A stretch of DNA of 64,000 bases from Anseranas semipalmata (GCA_013399115.1 VXAA01004298.1:533460-597459); one strand, 5' to 3'. Shown: positions 36,931 to 51,394, numbered from the stretch's first letter. Notes: generated by a model not told the origin, from the sequence alone. Program-made: numbers and translations.

Positions 36931-39900
36931 ATAGTGTATCTTCAGTAAAGGGATCCAACCTTGACTCACACATTGCAATTACAGGAGCATTTGCCTCTTT
37001 TCTGATTGGTTATTTTATCATTTTAACTATTCTTGGTATTGAAAGAGAAGAGAAGAGTAGACAAATGTGCATCTACAGGTTCTGTAATTGCCTTTTCCCA
37101 TGGTCAAATGGGAGAAGTTTCCCAGGTTTGTGTACATTATTTAATTTTATATGTTCAAATGATAACTCTTACACAGAAAAAAGAGTGACAGGGTAAATCA
37201 ACTATGAATAGGAAGTGTTTATTAGCAGTCCCATCTAATTCTCTTTAAGAATGATAATGCAGGCACACCAGTGAAGAGTATAAATATGTCCTACAACTCT
37301 CTAATTAATCTTGTATTGTGTCTACTAACATTATTTTATCAATGTCAATGCAGATTTTATGTCTCATGATGGTCATTTGGCAACAAAGAATGTTCTCAAA
37401 AGGTGGGAGGCCACAAGGACACAAACTGCTGGAATTAAAGAATTGAAATAAAATTTTTCCTGATAATAAAAGTCTCAAAAATCAAGAATATGTATTTAAT
37501 TAGAAGTAGAAGAGAAGCTTACTTCACTGGAAAAGTACTGTGGGAGAGGAAAAAAATAAAGCATATGGAATAATGCCAAATATAGATAATTTCATGTTAA
37601 TATGACCACAAAAATGAATATAACAGAATCTGCCTGCTCATCAATTATAGAAAGGTCATATACACTATACAGCCAGCAGGGTACTTCCACGACTCTAGAT
37701 TTACCTGCTTTTAATAAGTGTGGGGAAATATAAAGAAATAATGCACACAGTAAGTTGGATTCATTGGTTTCCTTAGATGATACCAAATTAAGTACCTTCA
37801 CCGTATGTGGCTACTGTAATATACATGCTGTTAGTATGTATATTTGGCCTACTCTGGAGCTAGCTAGAGTAATACAAATTATTCTTGCTAAACCAAAAAT
37901 TGTGTCGGTCAGCTTAGGAGCTTTTATGACCTAGAACATCTTTTCCAAGGATCTGATGTACACAAACAGTGTATTATTTGACATAACAAGCCTTGAGAGG
38001 GGCAGACATTGTTTAAAGCCTCTGGCACATATTTGAGTAATTTACTTTAATAGTTGGTCTCTCTGATTCATAGCGTTAGACTGTGGTCAAAACCAGCCAT
38101 TTTAATTCACTCAAATATTCCATAGTAGTTTTTTCACCTTTTCTCAGCCCAGTATATATAAGCATAAACCTAACCACTAGAAAACTATTTAAGTGAGCAT
38201 GGCAAAAATTAAGACTGATTCTTTTCATAGGCTAAAATACTGCTGTATAAGCACAACTACTCCTTTGTGACAGGGCAAGATACATCAGCATACTGCATCT
38301 TTGTGGCATCTGACAGCAGTACTTACTCACCTAGATGGTCTACTGGCTTGATAATGAAGAGGACTCAGTAGAATCGCTGGCTCTGCTAATGACCTGCTCT
38401 GTGATGCTGACCAAGTCTAAGTTTGTGCCTTATTCTCCTTACCTGCAGAAAGACAAAGAAAAATTCCATTAGCACTCTCTGAAATCTACAAGCAAAAAAT
38501 GCTGTATTTTATTATATTAATCAACACTTATAATAAGCATAATGCTTACTAACAGAACAAACAGAAGCTCTGTAAGTACTACACAAGCTCAGAGTACCAA
38601 AAGACTGTTTTACTGCAATAGACCTTGAAGTTTGAACAAGTATCTAAGAACAAATTAGTAAGGCAACTGTCAGCATTCACAAATTGTAGAACAGTTCTCA
38701 TTATAATGAAAAAAAAAGCTCCTGATTACTTAGTCTTCAAATCAATTCTTTTAAGAGGTAACTCAGCACTGGCAACAGATGCCAACAGTTAAATACAAAT
38801 ATCAAAAAGAGAAGCTTCCTTGTTATTTGACTACAGTTTTCAAGGTAGAAGAACTGATGTTGTAATATGTAGCAAAGACTTGCCCGAAAACTCATGCATC
38901 ATTTGAGCAATTTTATATTGCAACTTTATATTTATTTTCCCTGTTGATTCTGTGAGCTTTCAGTCTTACTAAGAGCTCATAATTGTATAACCCGGTCATC
39001 CTCCACACCAGCAGGCGTTGGCTGATATAGTAAAGCAACTAATTGCAAAAAGTGGGTTTGTTACTACTTTATTTCTGCATTCCCTGTATACAGGGTTCAT
39101 TCTTCTTGCCATAATTTCACAAGTGCCAAGCAACCGTCAAACACTAAAAAAATGATACATAAGCATGACAGATTTACTTAATGACTTTTCCAAAAACTCT
39201 AAAAAAAAAATACTGTTTTGGTACTAACTTCTTCTGAATATATGAAGAATTGGGAAAATACAGTTAACTGTAAGGAATTACAGTTAAAGAAATTACAATA
39301 GAGATGCTACAAATCGTTAAAGGTTTGAAGCGCAGGCCTTCACTGACCTTGAAGTAATGCTCTCTCTCTCAGACTCCCCAAGCACACAGTCCATCATGCT
39401 GTTATTACCCTACTTTGAACAGTGCAGCTTGCTGCAAACAGTTATACTAGTTAATTCAGCTGGCCTGACTGTGTGAAAAACAGAGGAAGAGACCTCTTCC
39501 ATCCTTATGCTCATTAGCTCAACATGAATTTTACAGTATTGCAGGAGATACCAGGAAATCATTTGCAATTACAAAGCATGAAACTTTGTCATGTCTTTGA
39601 ATGAACTACAGTAGGGAAAAGATATCCTTGTCTTATCCTCCCATGAGCAGCTTCTGACAAAGAACAAACAGAGGAAACCTCTGTTACCTGCTAGCACCAC
39701 TTTTCCCCTTAGTATCCAAACATGAAACCTGAAGGTCCTGCTAGATAAAATGGTGACAAATGACACTGCTTTTTGAGCCATCCATTTGAAAAATTGGTCA
39801 AGTAACAAATTGCTCACTTAAGTATAAGATTACAGACAAAGAGAAAATCATGAACATACAGAGAACTTCTAAAGAGATTGGTACTTTTTACTGTGGAGTC

Positions 39901-41330
39901 CCATTATAGTTCCTTTTCTCCTTCTGATTTGTTACGCTCTTATGAGAAGCACACTTGTCAGCTCACTTCCTGCTTTCTATTTTGTTCAACATTCACAATG
40001 TTCTTCACCACATTTGCCTACGCGCAGTGAAAAGAAGTTAGTCAGTTGAATAAATTCTGGGAGGTAAGTTCTTCACCTGAGCAACTCTGTTATTTAATGA
40101 TGTAAAATATGAGGATATTCCCGTATTTAGGAAGCCAGGAAATTATTGACTCTTCTTACATAACAACTACTTATCAGTTAGACAAACTTACCGTTACTGG
40201 AAAATTGGCATCAGTTAACAGAAATCAAACAGTAGGGGTCCTACATTTTACAGCAATTAAAGCAAGGATTCTACTCCTTCTACTCTTAAAAACGTAGTCA
40301 AGTTAATAAACACTGGCATCTTCATAATTATAAAAGTGAGAGTTCTAAAGGAAAGCTTGATTACATTTTTAATTACATTTAACAGAAGTTTAATATAATA
40401 AAGAAAACAGGAGAAAGAAAATAGCATACTGCTGTATTTGTTGATTTCATTGTCTAAAACAGAGATGTTACTACTAAAAAAACAACACATTTTTTTCCTC
40501 TACTTAGTGATCTTTACTGATTTGCTACTTAATTCTAATAGTACACAACTTAGATCTGAAAAGGCAGCACTCTCCTGCTTGCAAGATTTCAGTAAGGTCT
40601 GGAAGCCACTTGCATGCCCTTAGAATACAGAAATCTTCAGATTCTCCTTCATCCATGCATCACCGTGGCTTTGGGGAATTTCACAGAGGTTTTCTATCAG
40701 CCTTCTTTAAGATAAGGTATCTTAGGATAGGTTGAGAAAATTCATCCACCTCCTGGTTCCTAATACTTTTCCACAACCACTCCTTTTGACTCTTACTCTA
40801 CAGATAACAAAGCAAACAAGACCTTTCCAGGTCTCATATGCTGACAGGCTGAGTACTTAACCTAGTAAAACCAATTCAAAACATAAACAAAAAGGGAAAA
40901 TGTCTTCCAAATACTAGATTTCCAAACCCCTTCAAACTCCTGTCTGGACTCATCTGCAGCAACCTATGTGACCCTTTCGTTTTCTACTTGCACCCTTTCC
41001 TAGTAGTAGCAACCTCGGATCTCCCAGATGCCTTTCTCAATGTTTTATGAGACTGATAGAATGGAATGGCTATAAAGAAATAGTAAACCATCTTACCACC
41101 AACTGTTCCCTAATAATTGTTACTGTTGGATCTAAGAAAGTCAAGGACTTCAAACACCAATTGACAAAACACTGACATCTTTGCATTTGGTGCAATGGGG
41201 AAAGAGCTGGTCAGGAACTTCCCATTTGTCTACTACAGCTATGTCAAGACAGCTCCAGTGGATACACACATTATGTCCACAAATGTGGAGTTTTGAGCTC
41301 TTTTGCTCAAAATAACTCCTAAGCCATGCA
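36931..41330. other. Unassigned A+T-rich DNA
   Basis: No gene, recognised repeat or regulatory element. Short frames only. Confidence 0.6.
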
Positions 41331-41441
41331 GAGTAACTCAGGTTGGAAGTGAACCCAGGAAGGCTCCAGTCCAACATCCTACTCAGAGCAGGGTCAGCTT
41401 TGGGGTCAGACCAGGTCAATGTTTTGTCCATGTCATCTAGA
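41331..41441 (-). mobile_element. CR1 retrotransposon, short 3' remnant
   Basis: caggttggaagtgaaccc, ggctccagtccaacatcct, agagcagggtcagctt and ggggtcagaccaggt identify the last ~100 bases of CR1 in reverse orientation, of the same subgroup as the 28.6 kb copy (the ggggtcagaccagg signature). The terminal octamer repeats are not preserved. Confidence 0.85.
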
Positions 41442-43063
41442 TTTCACAGGCTTCTCTTCCACAGTTCAATTAAAAGTTCAAAAGAAATAAAAATTTACTT
41501 TCTCTTTTTTATATCCCTTTGTAGAAAAACAATGAAGTTGGAATAAAAAATTTCCAGTGTAGTGTTGTGGTCCTCTACACCACCATTTAGCTTCCAGTTA
41601 CGACTGTCAGCGTAAGCAGCTCATAATATGTCTGCAAATTCTCAAAATTATGAAATCAGTGACATGTAACTACAAACAATTAGCTTTACAAATTAGATCA
41701 AGTAAATATGATAAAGCTATAACCTAAAAATATGTACCTGGACAGAAAGGTACATGAACATATATGAATACAATGAGAGGGAAAGAGAGAGACAGTATGC
41801 AACCAAGAATGAATGAAAAAGATCCATGCATGTTGATTAGCTATTCTCCAATTAACTTTTTATTACCACGTTTTTCCTCAACAAGGAAACTACAGCTGTT
41901 AGTTTCCAAATTCAATGTTAAAAAAGAAAAGAAGAAAAAAGTATTTTCTAGAGAACTATCAGACCTTTTCTTCAATGGATATTCTTTAATCTGTCTTTGT
42001 TTAAAAGTAATACTATAAAATCATTATTAACGTAAGTACTGGTGATCTACATTCCATTAGTCCATAAAACTTGATAAACTATCAATAGTTCAACTGTCAT
42101 CAGCATCTTCTTGACTGCTTTATGATACAGTTAGATCGAGTAGGCTGAGCTTTAATTCTGGTTTTGTAATAACGCCCCTGGAAAACGTGATCTGGCTTTC
42201 AAACCACTGCAGCAATGCAGCCAAAAAAAATTAAAACATATTTTACTGTGAAAGAGCATAAACAAATCATTTTCACTCCACACTACTAGCATTCATTTTA
42301 TATTTTATGTAGGTACTCTTTCTTTAAATAATTCACTGCTACAAAACAGGGATGAGCAGTAAGTTGTCTGAAATTACTATCTGTTTGAACTTACATAATT
42401 GTGCATGTTAATAACAAACCTATTTTTGTACAGTCTTTATGATGGGAGCTGTAAGCATCTTTCATTTCTACAGTTCTGAAAATTACCACTGTTAAATATT
42501 CCCCAGAGAAAGCGTCACACACTTGCCAGTGCACAAACATGCTACTCTTTCTATTTTGGGGAAGGGGAAAGGGTTAGAATAATTCAGGAGAAAATAAACC
42601 TAGATAAGTATGGCAGGTAGATTAACATGATAAATTACTAACTAACTCTTGTCAGCTAGTGTGAGCTTTAACTCAAAAAAAAAAAAGTAGTATGGATAAG
42701 AACCAGATTTTCAGAATGTACAGAACAGTAATGATAAAATGTCTATGGGGTTTTACTAAAAATACATTGAAGACTATAGTCATGGTCTTAACAGTGAACA
42801 GAAAACCTGATAGCTGATGAAGTAACTGCTATTATATGTTGTTATTATCAGTATAACAGTAGTACTCAAGGATTCCACTCTGCTGATCATAGCATACACA
42901 GTAGAGGAAGTATCAGACCGCCAAATCCAAGCTGTATGTCAAAAATAAATGGGCAGAAGGAAGGAGTTATTATACTTATTTTAGTGATTGAGAACTGATG
43001 CATAGAACATCAGTGCAGTCTAGAGTTAACACTTGCATGTCCAATAACGTATCTCTAAAATTT
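41442..43063. other. Unassigned A+T-rich DNA
   Basis: Lies between two oppositely oriented CR1 remnants. Nothing else recognised. Confidence 0.6.
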
Positions 43064-43164
43064 TAACAACCTGGTTTGACCCCACAGGTGACCCTGCCTT
43101 GAGCAGGATGTTGGACTGAGCCCTCCTGAAGTCCCTTCCAACCTGAAGTATCCTATGATCCTCT
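43064..43164 (+). mobile_element. CR1 retrotransposon, short 3' remnant, plus strand
   Basis: Reads caacctggtttgacccca, gtgaccctgccttgagcagg, ttggactgagccctcctgaa, gtcccttccaacctgaagta and tcctatgatcctc, the forward 3' end of CR1 including the terminal cctatgatcct octamer-type ending. Only the final ~100 bases are present. It is the inverted counterpart of the copy at 41.3 kb. Confidence 0.9.
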
Positions 43165-45117
43165 ATATACACTTGGACTTGAAAGTGTGGCATTCCAGAA
43201 CACACACTATACACAGGAGGCATGGTCATAAATTGGAGTGAGCAGAAGGCACGTATAAACATAACTAGAAAGCAGTAAAAAAGGGACCGTATGTCAAAAC
43301 TACTTATTGCACTATTCAGCTGCCCACTGAAGTCTGTCTCTAGTGCTGACCCCAACACATTCATATTGCAGTTTTGTTTTGTTCTTCCTGTTTTTTTAAA
43401 GAAAAGCCTAAATCCAATGATGGTCTTGGAACTGTGATAAGCATTTCACAAGCTCTCTCACAATTTTTGAAATAAATTATTAGTACAACTTAGGAAGTCT
43501 TACAGTCTCAGTCTCTAAGATAGCTAGATCCACTAACCCGGTTGCATGTTAAGCTCAATGCTGAGCACCCATACACGCTCTCAAATATAAGCCATGCCAG
43601 TTGTTCCACGGAAATCACAGTAGTTCAGCACATGCCAGTATCTTCACAGGATTAGTGGAAACTGTGTCTGGCCTTCGCCACAGAAAGGCATATGGCCATA
43701 GCTCTCTTACTCCTTCTCAAGGACTGGTCATAATCTAGCAAGTTCGAGCAACACGCTATTAAAAAGACAGTATCTCCTACATAAGGAGTACTCAAATTTC
43801 AACCTCAATCAACTTGCAGGTAAGTTGCTCAGATATGCAATTTGTTCTAAGGCTTTATTTCTCCAGTCAGTCAGTCTGATGACTGTGTCTGGTGCTAAAG
43901 CAGTATTTTCACTAAGGCAAAATGGGGCTTCCCTGCATCTTCTGTTCAGTTCAGCCTTTTTGGTGTATTTGATGCCCTCACAGCATCTGCACTGAGCAAC
44001 TGCCTCTCTCTCCTGAGTCATGACACTGCACAAGAACAGCATTAAGAACACTGCAGTTATGTTTTAGCTCTTAGTTATTTGTTGTAGTTCTGGTATCATA
44101 GCTAGCTCCAATGGCTACATTTTCCCTAAAATATTTAAAAATACAGTTTTTTAACAGCATGTTTTACTTATAGCTCAATGACTGAGTTATACATCAGAAA
44201 AGCATAGATTAATTGTGAATGAAAACAAGACTACTGCTATTGACTTATTTAAACACTCAAAGAGTGTGCATGTTATCACATCAATGTCAATGACAAGTTA
44301 CTGCATTTCTGCAGATGACAGCTAGTTGCTTTTGATGGAATAAAGTCTATGCTGATTATTTGGTACCTTAGCAACTAAAAAAAAAATACAAACTTATTTG
44401 ATACCATGCTCAACGCATAAGATGTAAATTAGACTGTAATACATGATCTCTAAGATAAATGGTACTTTAAGACATTAAACACGTTAAGACAAATGTATTT
44501 GCCAGAGCAGTTCAACAGACTATTTTGCTTAAACTTGGTAACTCCTGTGATACTTATACATCAAAATCACGTTTACTGGTATATAAAAAAAATAGAACAT
44601 ATACTGAAGAACAGTCTGCTTCTATAATTTGCCTCAAAGTGCACTCTTCTGACAAATGCATCGTAACAGACTCCTAAAATGCAAGTGTTCAGGTCCCTGA
44701 TCTCCTAAAAGAGAGTATGCAGCATATTAGGTACCGATAAAGGCCTGTATTTGAGGGACACTAACAATTAGCTTACCTAACAAGTATGCTTTGATAAACC
44801 TACGTACCAGAGCATTTTAAAGACATTACTTTGTACAGTCTTGTTTTTTTAAACCTGGGATATGAACACACTGTTCAGAGCTGATTCTACCATATTTAGT
44901 AACCTAAGTATAACTATATACAATCTTTTAGCATATTTACATTAGCACATTTACAAGCGTTTGTTAAGTGACTGCAATGATCTATAAAGTTTTCAGTGAA
45001 CTTATATTAGTCTAGATGTTGCTTATGAATTTAGCTGCTAGTAAAAAGGTTCAAAATTTTTGACACTGAAATCAGAATGTGGTATTGTTTCTTCAGATTA
45101 CTATAAAATACGTATTA
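43165..45117. other. Unassigned A+T-rich DNA
   Basis: No supported gene or repeat. Minor A and T runs. Confidence 0.6.
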
Positions 45118-45808
45118 CAGAATCACAGAATGGACGAGGTTGGAAGGGACCTCTGAAGATCATCTAGTCCAACCCCCCTGCCGAGCAGGACCACCTAGAG
45201 CACATTGCACAGATCGCATCCAGGCGGGTTTTGAATATCTCCAGAGAAGGAGACTCCACAACCTCTCTGGGCAGCCTGTTCCAGTGCTCTGTCACCCTCA
45301 CAGTAAAGAAGTGCCCCCTCATATTCAGCCAGAACCTCCTGTGCTTCAGTTTGTGCCCGTTGGCTCTCGTCCTGTCTCTGGGCACAACTGAAAAGAGACC
45401 GGCTCCATCCTCTCAACATTGTCCCCTCAGATATTTATATACATTAATGAGGTCTCCCCTCAGTCATCTCTTTTCCAGGCTAAACAGGCCCAGTTCTTTC
45501 AGCCTGTCCTCATACGACAGATGATCCAGTCCTCTAATCATCTTAGTAGCCCTCCTCTGAACTCGTTCCAGTAGTTCTATGTCCCTCTTGTACTAGGGAG
45601 TCCAGAACTGGACACAATAATCCAGGTGTGGCCTCATCAGGGCTGAGTAGAGGGGGAAGATCACCTCCCTTGACTTGCTGGCAACACTCCTCCAATGCGG
45701 CCCAGGATACCGTTGGCCTTCTTGGCCACAAGGGCACATTGCTGACTCATGGTCAGCCTGCTGTCCACCAGGACTCCCAGGTCCCTCTCTGCAGAGCTGC
45801 ACTCCAGC
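45118..45808 (-). mobile_element. CR1 retrotransposon, 690-base 3' part with broken ORF2
   Basis: Starts cagaatcacagaatggacga and continues ggttggaagggacctctgaa, ccaggcgggttttgaatatc, acaacctctctgggcagcct. The reverse strand encodes the C-terminal ORF2 peptide with [18 protein letters not shown] and, further upstream, [19 protein letters not shown]. At least one frameshift separates these segments and there is an internal stop, so it is inactive. The 3' part differs from the 28.6, 30.4 and 56.6 kb copies, so this is another CR1 subfamily. Less decayed than the 28.6 and 32.1 kb copies. Confidence 0.95.
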
Positions 45809-48800
45809 ATATTGTAAATGTAAATTCTGAAACTCATTATTTGGATATGCCTTTTCAACTACAGCAACTCTGCAGAGTCATATGAGTTACTGAGGCTCTA
45901 ATTATGTCAGGAAAAGAATGTCAAAATAATACATAATCTGTATAGGAGGGGTTTTGGGGAAATTTCTGGATTTTTTTTTTTTCTTTTGGCTAAATTTTAC
46001 TTTGTTCCTTCCCAGCTGATGGATAAAAAGAGCGATCACTGGTGGCAAAGCTTCTGGTCTGTGTAAAATGGCCTTCACACCTACCGTTTTCTAGTCACAT
46101 TCACACACACTGGGTTTCAAACGTGCAGTCTTTTCTTGCTTTGAACTTGATCATGTCTTTACCAACTGCTACATGTGATGCCTCAGGCCAGACAGCTGCA
46201 ACAGTAACTCACATTTACGATAACAAATTCAGAACACTTTGCATATGGAAACACACAGGCATTTTACATGTAGAGCATATGGTGATTAATAGGAAACACT
46301 ATACAAGCAAGATACGTCATACATGTTAATCCTCCACAAAAAAATCTTATTCAGTACACGGGTAAAAATATAACTTCAAACTTTCTTCCTTCCCCCAACC
46401 ACTTCTCTGATTGTCAAACTCACAATATACTACTCGAACACCACTGAGTTCAGCCCTAAACACCGAAAAACCTGTGGATGGTGAGCATTCACAGAAATAG
46501 AGACTGCAAGAACCTTAAATTCAACAATTTTCCCCCAATAATTCTGTTTCAACACATATTCAGCTTCTGAAATACACGTAAATATTCCCATAAAACATAG
46601 CAGACACCTTGCCAAGGCCTAGCTTTGAGTCACTGTAATCATGCATTTGGATCTAGGAAAGGATTGTTCAAGAGAGAATTATGATTTATACTTTAGTAGG
46701 AACGTGTCACAGTACCGCTTTCTCCCCTGGCAATTGCGATCTTCATCTCCATTATTCAGTCAAGTGTTGTGTTTTGCAGGAATACACAGCTACTGCATCA
46801 TCTCTGCACATGATTTGAAAGCAGCTCCTTGTAAGACTATAATGATGTTTTACAAGCAAACACCAAAACACCTTAAGCAGAAACCTCCTCATTTAATTTC
46901 CACCCCCCTCCTCCATTTCACAAAACTAACATTCATCCACAGTCCTTCCAGAAGTTCTCTGCAAGCTCGAGGTAAGAAAAATCACAAATCTTCCAGAATC
47001 TAAGATTTTTGTGGCACCTAAGAGCTCTCGCTTTTTTTTGTGTGTGTGTGTGTGTGTTTTTCTTGGCAGAAAACAGATTGTCCTTTTTCTGTGATTTTCT
47101 AACTATAGATGGGTGATTCATGAGATTTATGGTAAGACTTTTTCTATAAAAAAACAAACAAAACACAACAAATTGCATAGTACTGGTAGGTAGGCTTTAT
47201 CTTACTACAGTTACAATATTTTGCTGTTCACCCACGGTATGCTGAGCATGTAAACTGCCTACAAAACATTATTTCTGTGCATTTAACTTGTAAGGAATTC
47301 TTCAATATGCAGTATCCTTCATCTACTAGCATTGTATGCTATCTGTCCCTTCATTTTGCTTTTCCTCCCTTAAAAGAGTAAAAAAAAATTGAGACATTTG
47401 CTGTTTACATAAAGATGGAGTCATGCTTAAATTTGGTGTTTGGTTCATGACTGTTTCTTAGAGATAACTAAGGTCTTTATCTTGCAATAGTCCTAAGCTT
47501 TCTTTGAGATAATTTGTTCAAATTTAAAATGGGCAAAAAAGTGGGGAATTATTCTCAGCTGGATTCCGGTAGGGCAACTGAGACTAGTTTATAGTTCTAG
47601 AGAGCTAATCATAACTATGTTTGTAGCAAGAATCACCCAAGAGACCTTCATGAAGGAACGCAAGAAAAAGTTTACCTCTATCCAGATACTGATGCCCTTA
47701 ATTCTACCTTCTCTTACAGCTTCTGGTGCAAGTTATGCTGCATATACACAGGCTGCAGATTATGAGGATTCATCTCTGGTAACTAATGTAGATGACTAGT
47801 TAATGGCAAGTAAATGCAGTGTGCTAGGGCCCCTCTATAGTCAACAATCACAGGCACCTGCAGGGGAAGATTCATCTCCATTACCTGAACTATCTGTATG
47901 TATTTGAAGATAGGATGACTTATCCAACAGAAATGTCCATTTCCCTTACTGACTGTAAGGAAACCCTTATCAAATACCCGAGACTTTGACTGTAACTTTA
48001 ACAGGGTTAGTGTTAAGCTATTTTACCACACTTAAGACCACACTGAAGCAGTAGAAGACGAAGGACTTTGTGTGCCCCCCCTCAAGACAGTAGTAAGTCT
48101 AGAAACAGAGAAAACACATGGCACATTAGGAAGAAGAGGAGACAGATCAGAAGGAAGTTTTCCAGAGTGGTCTGGCCCATGCTATTTTAAAAAATACCTT
48201 AACACACAACTTCAAATATATTAAGCCTGTGGGACATAAGAAAATATATGGCTGGAAAAATAACAGGGCAATACCTGTAAAAAAAGACAAAAAGAACAAC
48301 AGGTGAAAAATGGGGTGTCAAAGCCAGAAAATGTATCATGCAGAGCAGGTATGTAAAATTGCCTTTAGGGCAGTTTATTTAGACCAGAGAGTATAAGAAG
48401 AAATCCAGAAGAGATCAAAGAGAAAAAATATTAAGTCTTGGTGAGAGAGAACATACTCAAAGATCTAAAAGAGGAAAGGTAGCATAGAGTCAGGCAGCTA
48501 TTTGGTGAGATCTTACACTTTATATGGATCAAAGGACACACTTCAGAAGAGAGTGCTTCTGAGCAAGAAAGCAGATTACAGAGCAGATCAGCATAAATGA
48601 TAGAAGATGGAGGATGTAAGTTACACGGGATAGAAAGTGAAAAGGAATAGCTCAAAGTGAGGGCTCACACTAGCACAGGGAATTCTCCTGCACACTGCAG
48701 AAAGATAGCATAATGAGCTGGAAAGCTCTTGCTGGGGCCAATCTTGCTAAATTGTGTCAATTTAATCTTAAGAAAACATGAGACAATTGTGAGCAATTTG

Positions 48801-50355
48801 GGGCCACCATTTTTAATACCTTTGTTCTCATAATGAACCAAGACAGTTCCTGCACTCAAAGAACTGTTTCTCTATGATTATCAAAATGCTAAGATAACAA
48901 GGCCTTAAATACAAATATGCAGGTTCTTCAGATTCAAAGGCCTCATGTTCCTGAAAGCATGCCTAATTTTTTTCAGCTGTGTATGTTGGTCCTCTCCAAG
49001 ATACAATCTCCACACACAAACTTTAAATTTAAAAGAAAACTATTAAAAATTAAACTTCGAAAAAAAGATAAGTCAACAACACAAAACCATATGCCTAAAT
49101 CCATTTTAAGTTACAATAATCAAAGTCATCACACGACTAGCAGATAAATTCAGTTTCTTAAGCTACTTCCTACTGCAACTGAGTATTTGTTGCCAAGAGC
49201 TGGGCCATGCTAGTACAATGGTAACTTCCAGAGTAACGTTCCAGCTGTAAATCCCAATTATCTCTTGTCATGATTTCATTTTCAAGTTACAGTTGAAACC
49301 TAGAAATTTCTTAATAGTTTTGATTTGTGCCTAATCTTACATTCTTTCTACTCGCTTATGTTCAAAACCACTAGTATACCAAACCAACTCTCCTCAAATT
49401 TGGACCGGTTCTTACTTTTTAGAGCAAGTATTTATTGTGTGATTATTTATGAGTTAATCTATTATCATTATGAAGTATTTATCAGAATCACATGCCATCA
49501 ACTACCCCTGTTATCTTCAAAGTAGCCCTTTTTGACAATACTTAAGCATCAAAGCCTCGTTCTTCAGGATTCACTTTTCATGAAGACTCCTAACAATATT
49601 ATCCTTTTTATATAACTTGGTATGGCAATTTAAGATTACAGCTCTGAAAAGAATGATTACGTACTATGTACATTTCTCTTCTAAGACTTCTGCAGCTTTC
49701 TGCATTAGCAGAAAAGCTAATGGATTCGAGAAATAATAAACCAACAAAAGATGACATCAGACTACAAGACATATACATACATTTCTCATTAGTTATTGAA
49801 TAAATGATTTTTAAGTACAATCTAGTAAGGGCATTTTATAGATGGAATTTGTGCTATAACTAACTGTTAATTGCCAGTATGATCTTCTTACATTGCTTTT
49901 TCTAGACAAATTGATTTTTTGCTAAGATATACAAGTATAAAAACATGTTGAAAGAATAACGAACTGAACAGGAAAACTACAAATAAGAAAAAGCAGTTCA
50001 TTCAGGAATTTCTGTAAAACAACCTTCAGAGCGAGTTATACCTCCGCTCGTTAATAGCTGAGAACAAAAGAGGCAATCACAATTCACTATGAGAGGGTAC
50101 CCATACCCCTGGTTTCTATCCAGTGTACCTGCAGTCAGTAACAATGTGAGTTGTTATTAAAATGATAGCTTCTGGCCTTATATAGGGTCAAATCTCCAGT
50201 TTCAAGATCCTGTAGGTACACACAGTAGGAGACAGCCCTGCCCCAAAGAGTCTACAATGTAAACAGGAAACGAAGGTAAAAACTAAGTGCGTGAAGTAAA
50301 TTATCCAAGGTCATAGACCAGATCAGTGCCAAAACAAAGCATAAAAAAGGCTCTT
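45809..50355. other. Unassigned A+T-rich DNA
   Basis: No gene supported. Contains a (TG)n repeat at 47039-47057. If the candidate gene at 50.4-53.9 kb is real, this is the region just beyond its 3' end. Confidence 0.6.
47039..47057. repeat. (TG)n microsatellite
   Basis: About nine TG dinucleotides flanked by T runs (ttttttttg before, ttttt after). Confidence 0.9.
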
Positions 50356-50361
50356 TTTAAT
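50356..50361 (-). promoter_or_regulatory. Possible poly(A) signal ATTAAA
   Basis: Minus-strand ATTAAA, the commonest variant of AATAAA, about 25 bases after the stop of the candidate terminal exon. Such hexamers are frequent by chance in A+T-rich DNA, and the implied 3' UTR would be unusually short. Confidence 0.15.
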
Positions 50362-50385
50362 ATTTTGTTAGCATTACTGTAACAT

Positions 50386-50685
50386 CTATTCGTAGGGTTT
50401 CACTAAAAGAAGTGTGGATTTGACTTCCACCATGTCAATGGAAAGCCCACCAACATGTGAAATTATTTCATGCTGAAGCATCTTTATCATTTTGTCTTGT
50501 GTTATGTCTGTGTGCTTACAGACTTTCCCTGTTGAGTCATCATTAAACGAAAAGGTCAAAATACCCCTGTTGTTACAAACTAAAGTATTTCCCTCTATTG
50601 TAAAGGTGATAGGTTTTTTGTTTGTTTTCAAATCATATCTTTCTTGATCTTTTGTTATTTCTTGTTGATTCCATATTACAGCTAT
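50386..50685 (-). CDS. Candidate terminal coding exon, unknown protein
   Basis: On the minus strand, a pyrimidine-rich stretch tgtcttttccattg leads to the acceptor aatgtaggtcag. It is followed by 99 open codons and a TAG. The peptide starts IAVIWNQQEITKDQERYDL and later contains TFTIEGNTLVCNNRGILTFS and KMLQHEIISHVGGLSIDMVE. This is a balanced composition with alternating hydrophobic positions that suggest beta strands followed by a helix. It has no signal peptide or membrane helix. The acceptor is phase 0 and joins in frame to the segment at 51395-51473. I do not recognise the family. A 100-codon frame alone is not beyond chance here; the splice context and phase agreement are the extra support. 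Confidence 0.33.
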   Translation of the reverse strand: MAVIWNQQEITKDQERYDLKTNKKPITFTIEGNTLVCNNRGILTFSFNDDSTGKVCKHTDITQDKMIKMLQHEIISHVGGLSIDMVEVKSTLLLVKPYE

Positions 50686-51394
50686 CTGACCTACATTTCA
50701 ATGGAAAAGACAGCTCTATTCATGACTCGTATGGCCAAGGCCGTAACAAAAGGGTCTCCTTGTCTATCACAGCCTCTCTACAGCTATATTCCAACATGGC
50801 AAGCATGACTATACAGCAAAATGGATTGTTCTCATAACACACTTCATCTACACAATTTGCAAAGCCCAGTAAGATAGGTTCCTTTTAACTTTGTAATGGA
50901 AAAAAAGAAACTAAATTGTTACGCGTGTACAAACCTCATCCTATCCCTCTGGCAAGCCTATCAGCGTCTCTCTCTTGTCCATTTTTGTTTGCTGTACTAA
51001 AGTTTCAAGACCTCGACACACTATAGCAGGGAATTTCTTTGCACATTTTGTGAAAAAAAAAAAAAAAAGTGTTTGGTCTGAACTGTGATCTGGCAGGAGT
51101 GCTTCAGTCTTCACCAGCTACTTAGAACTATCTGTTGTCACTGAGAGACTCCTTGATCCCCTTGTCTCCAAGTTCTTAATTTGCATCACCAACAGCTATT
51201 ATCAGTAGGGATAGACACTTCTGATTTACCTGTTCTTTCTTCTCAGAAGTTGTATTATACACAACATTAGCTGCTATCCCAGAAGCTTACACAGGTCTGA
51301 GTGGTTTCAAGCAAAAATATAATCCTACCTGTTTTTCGTTACTTCAGAAGAACTAAGAACTTCCCAATTCTTCAGGTGACTAATCAAATCTTAC

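Noticed and set aside
51233..51285. Minus-strand segment ending in donor aacag/gtaaatcag between two candidate exons
   Set aside because: The acceptor is poor and including it breaks the reading frame of the three-exon model.
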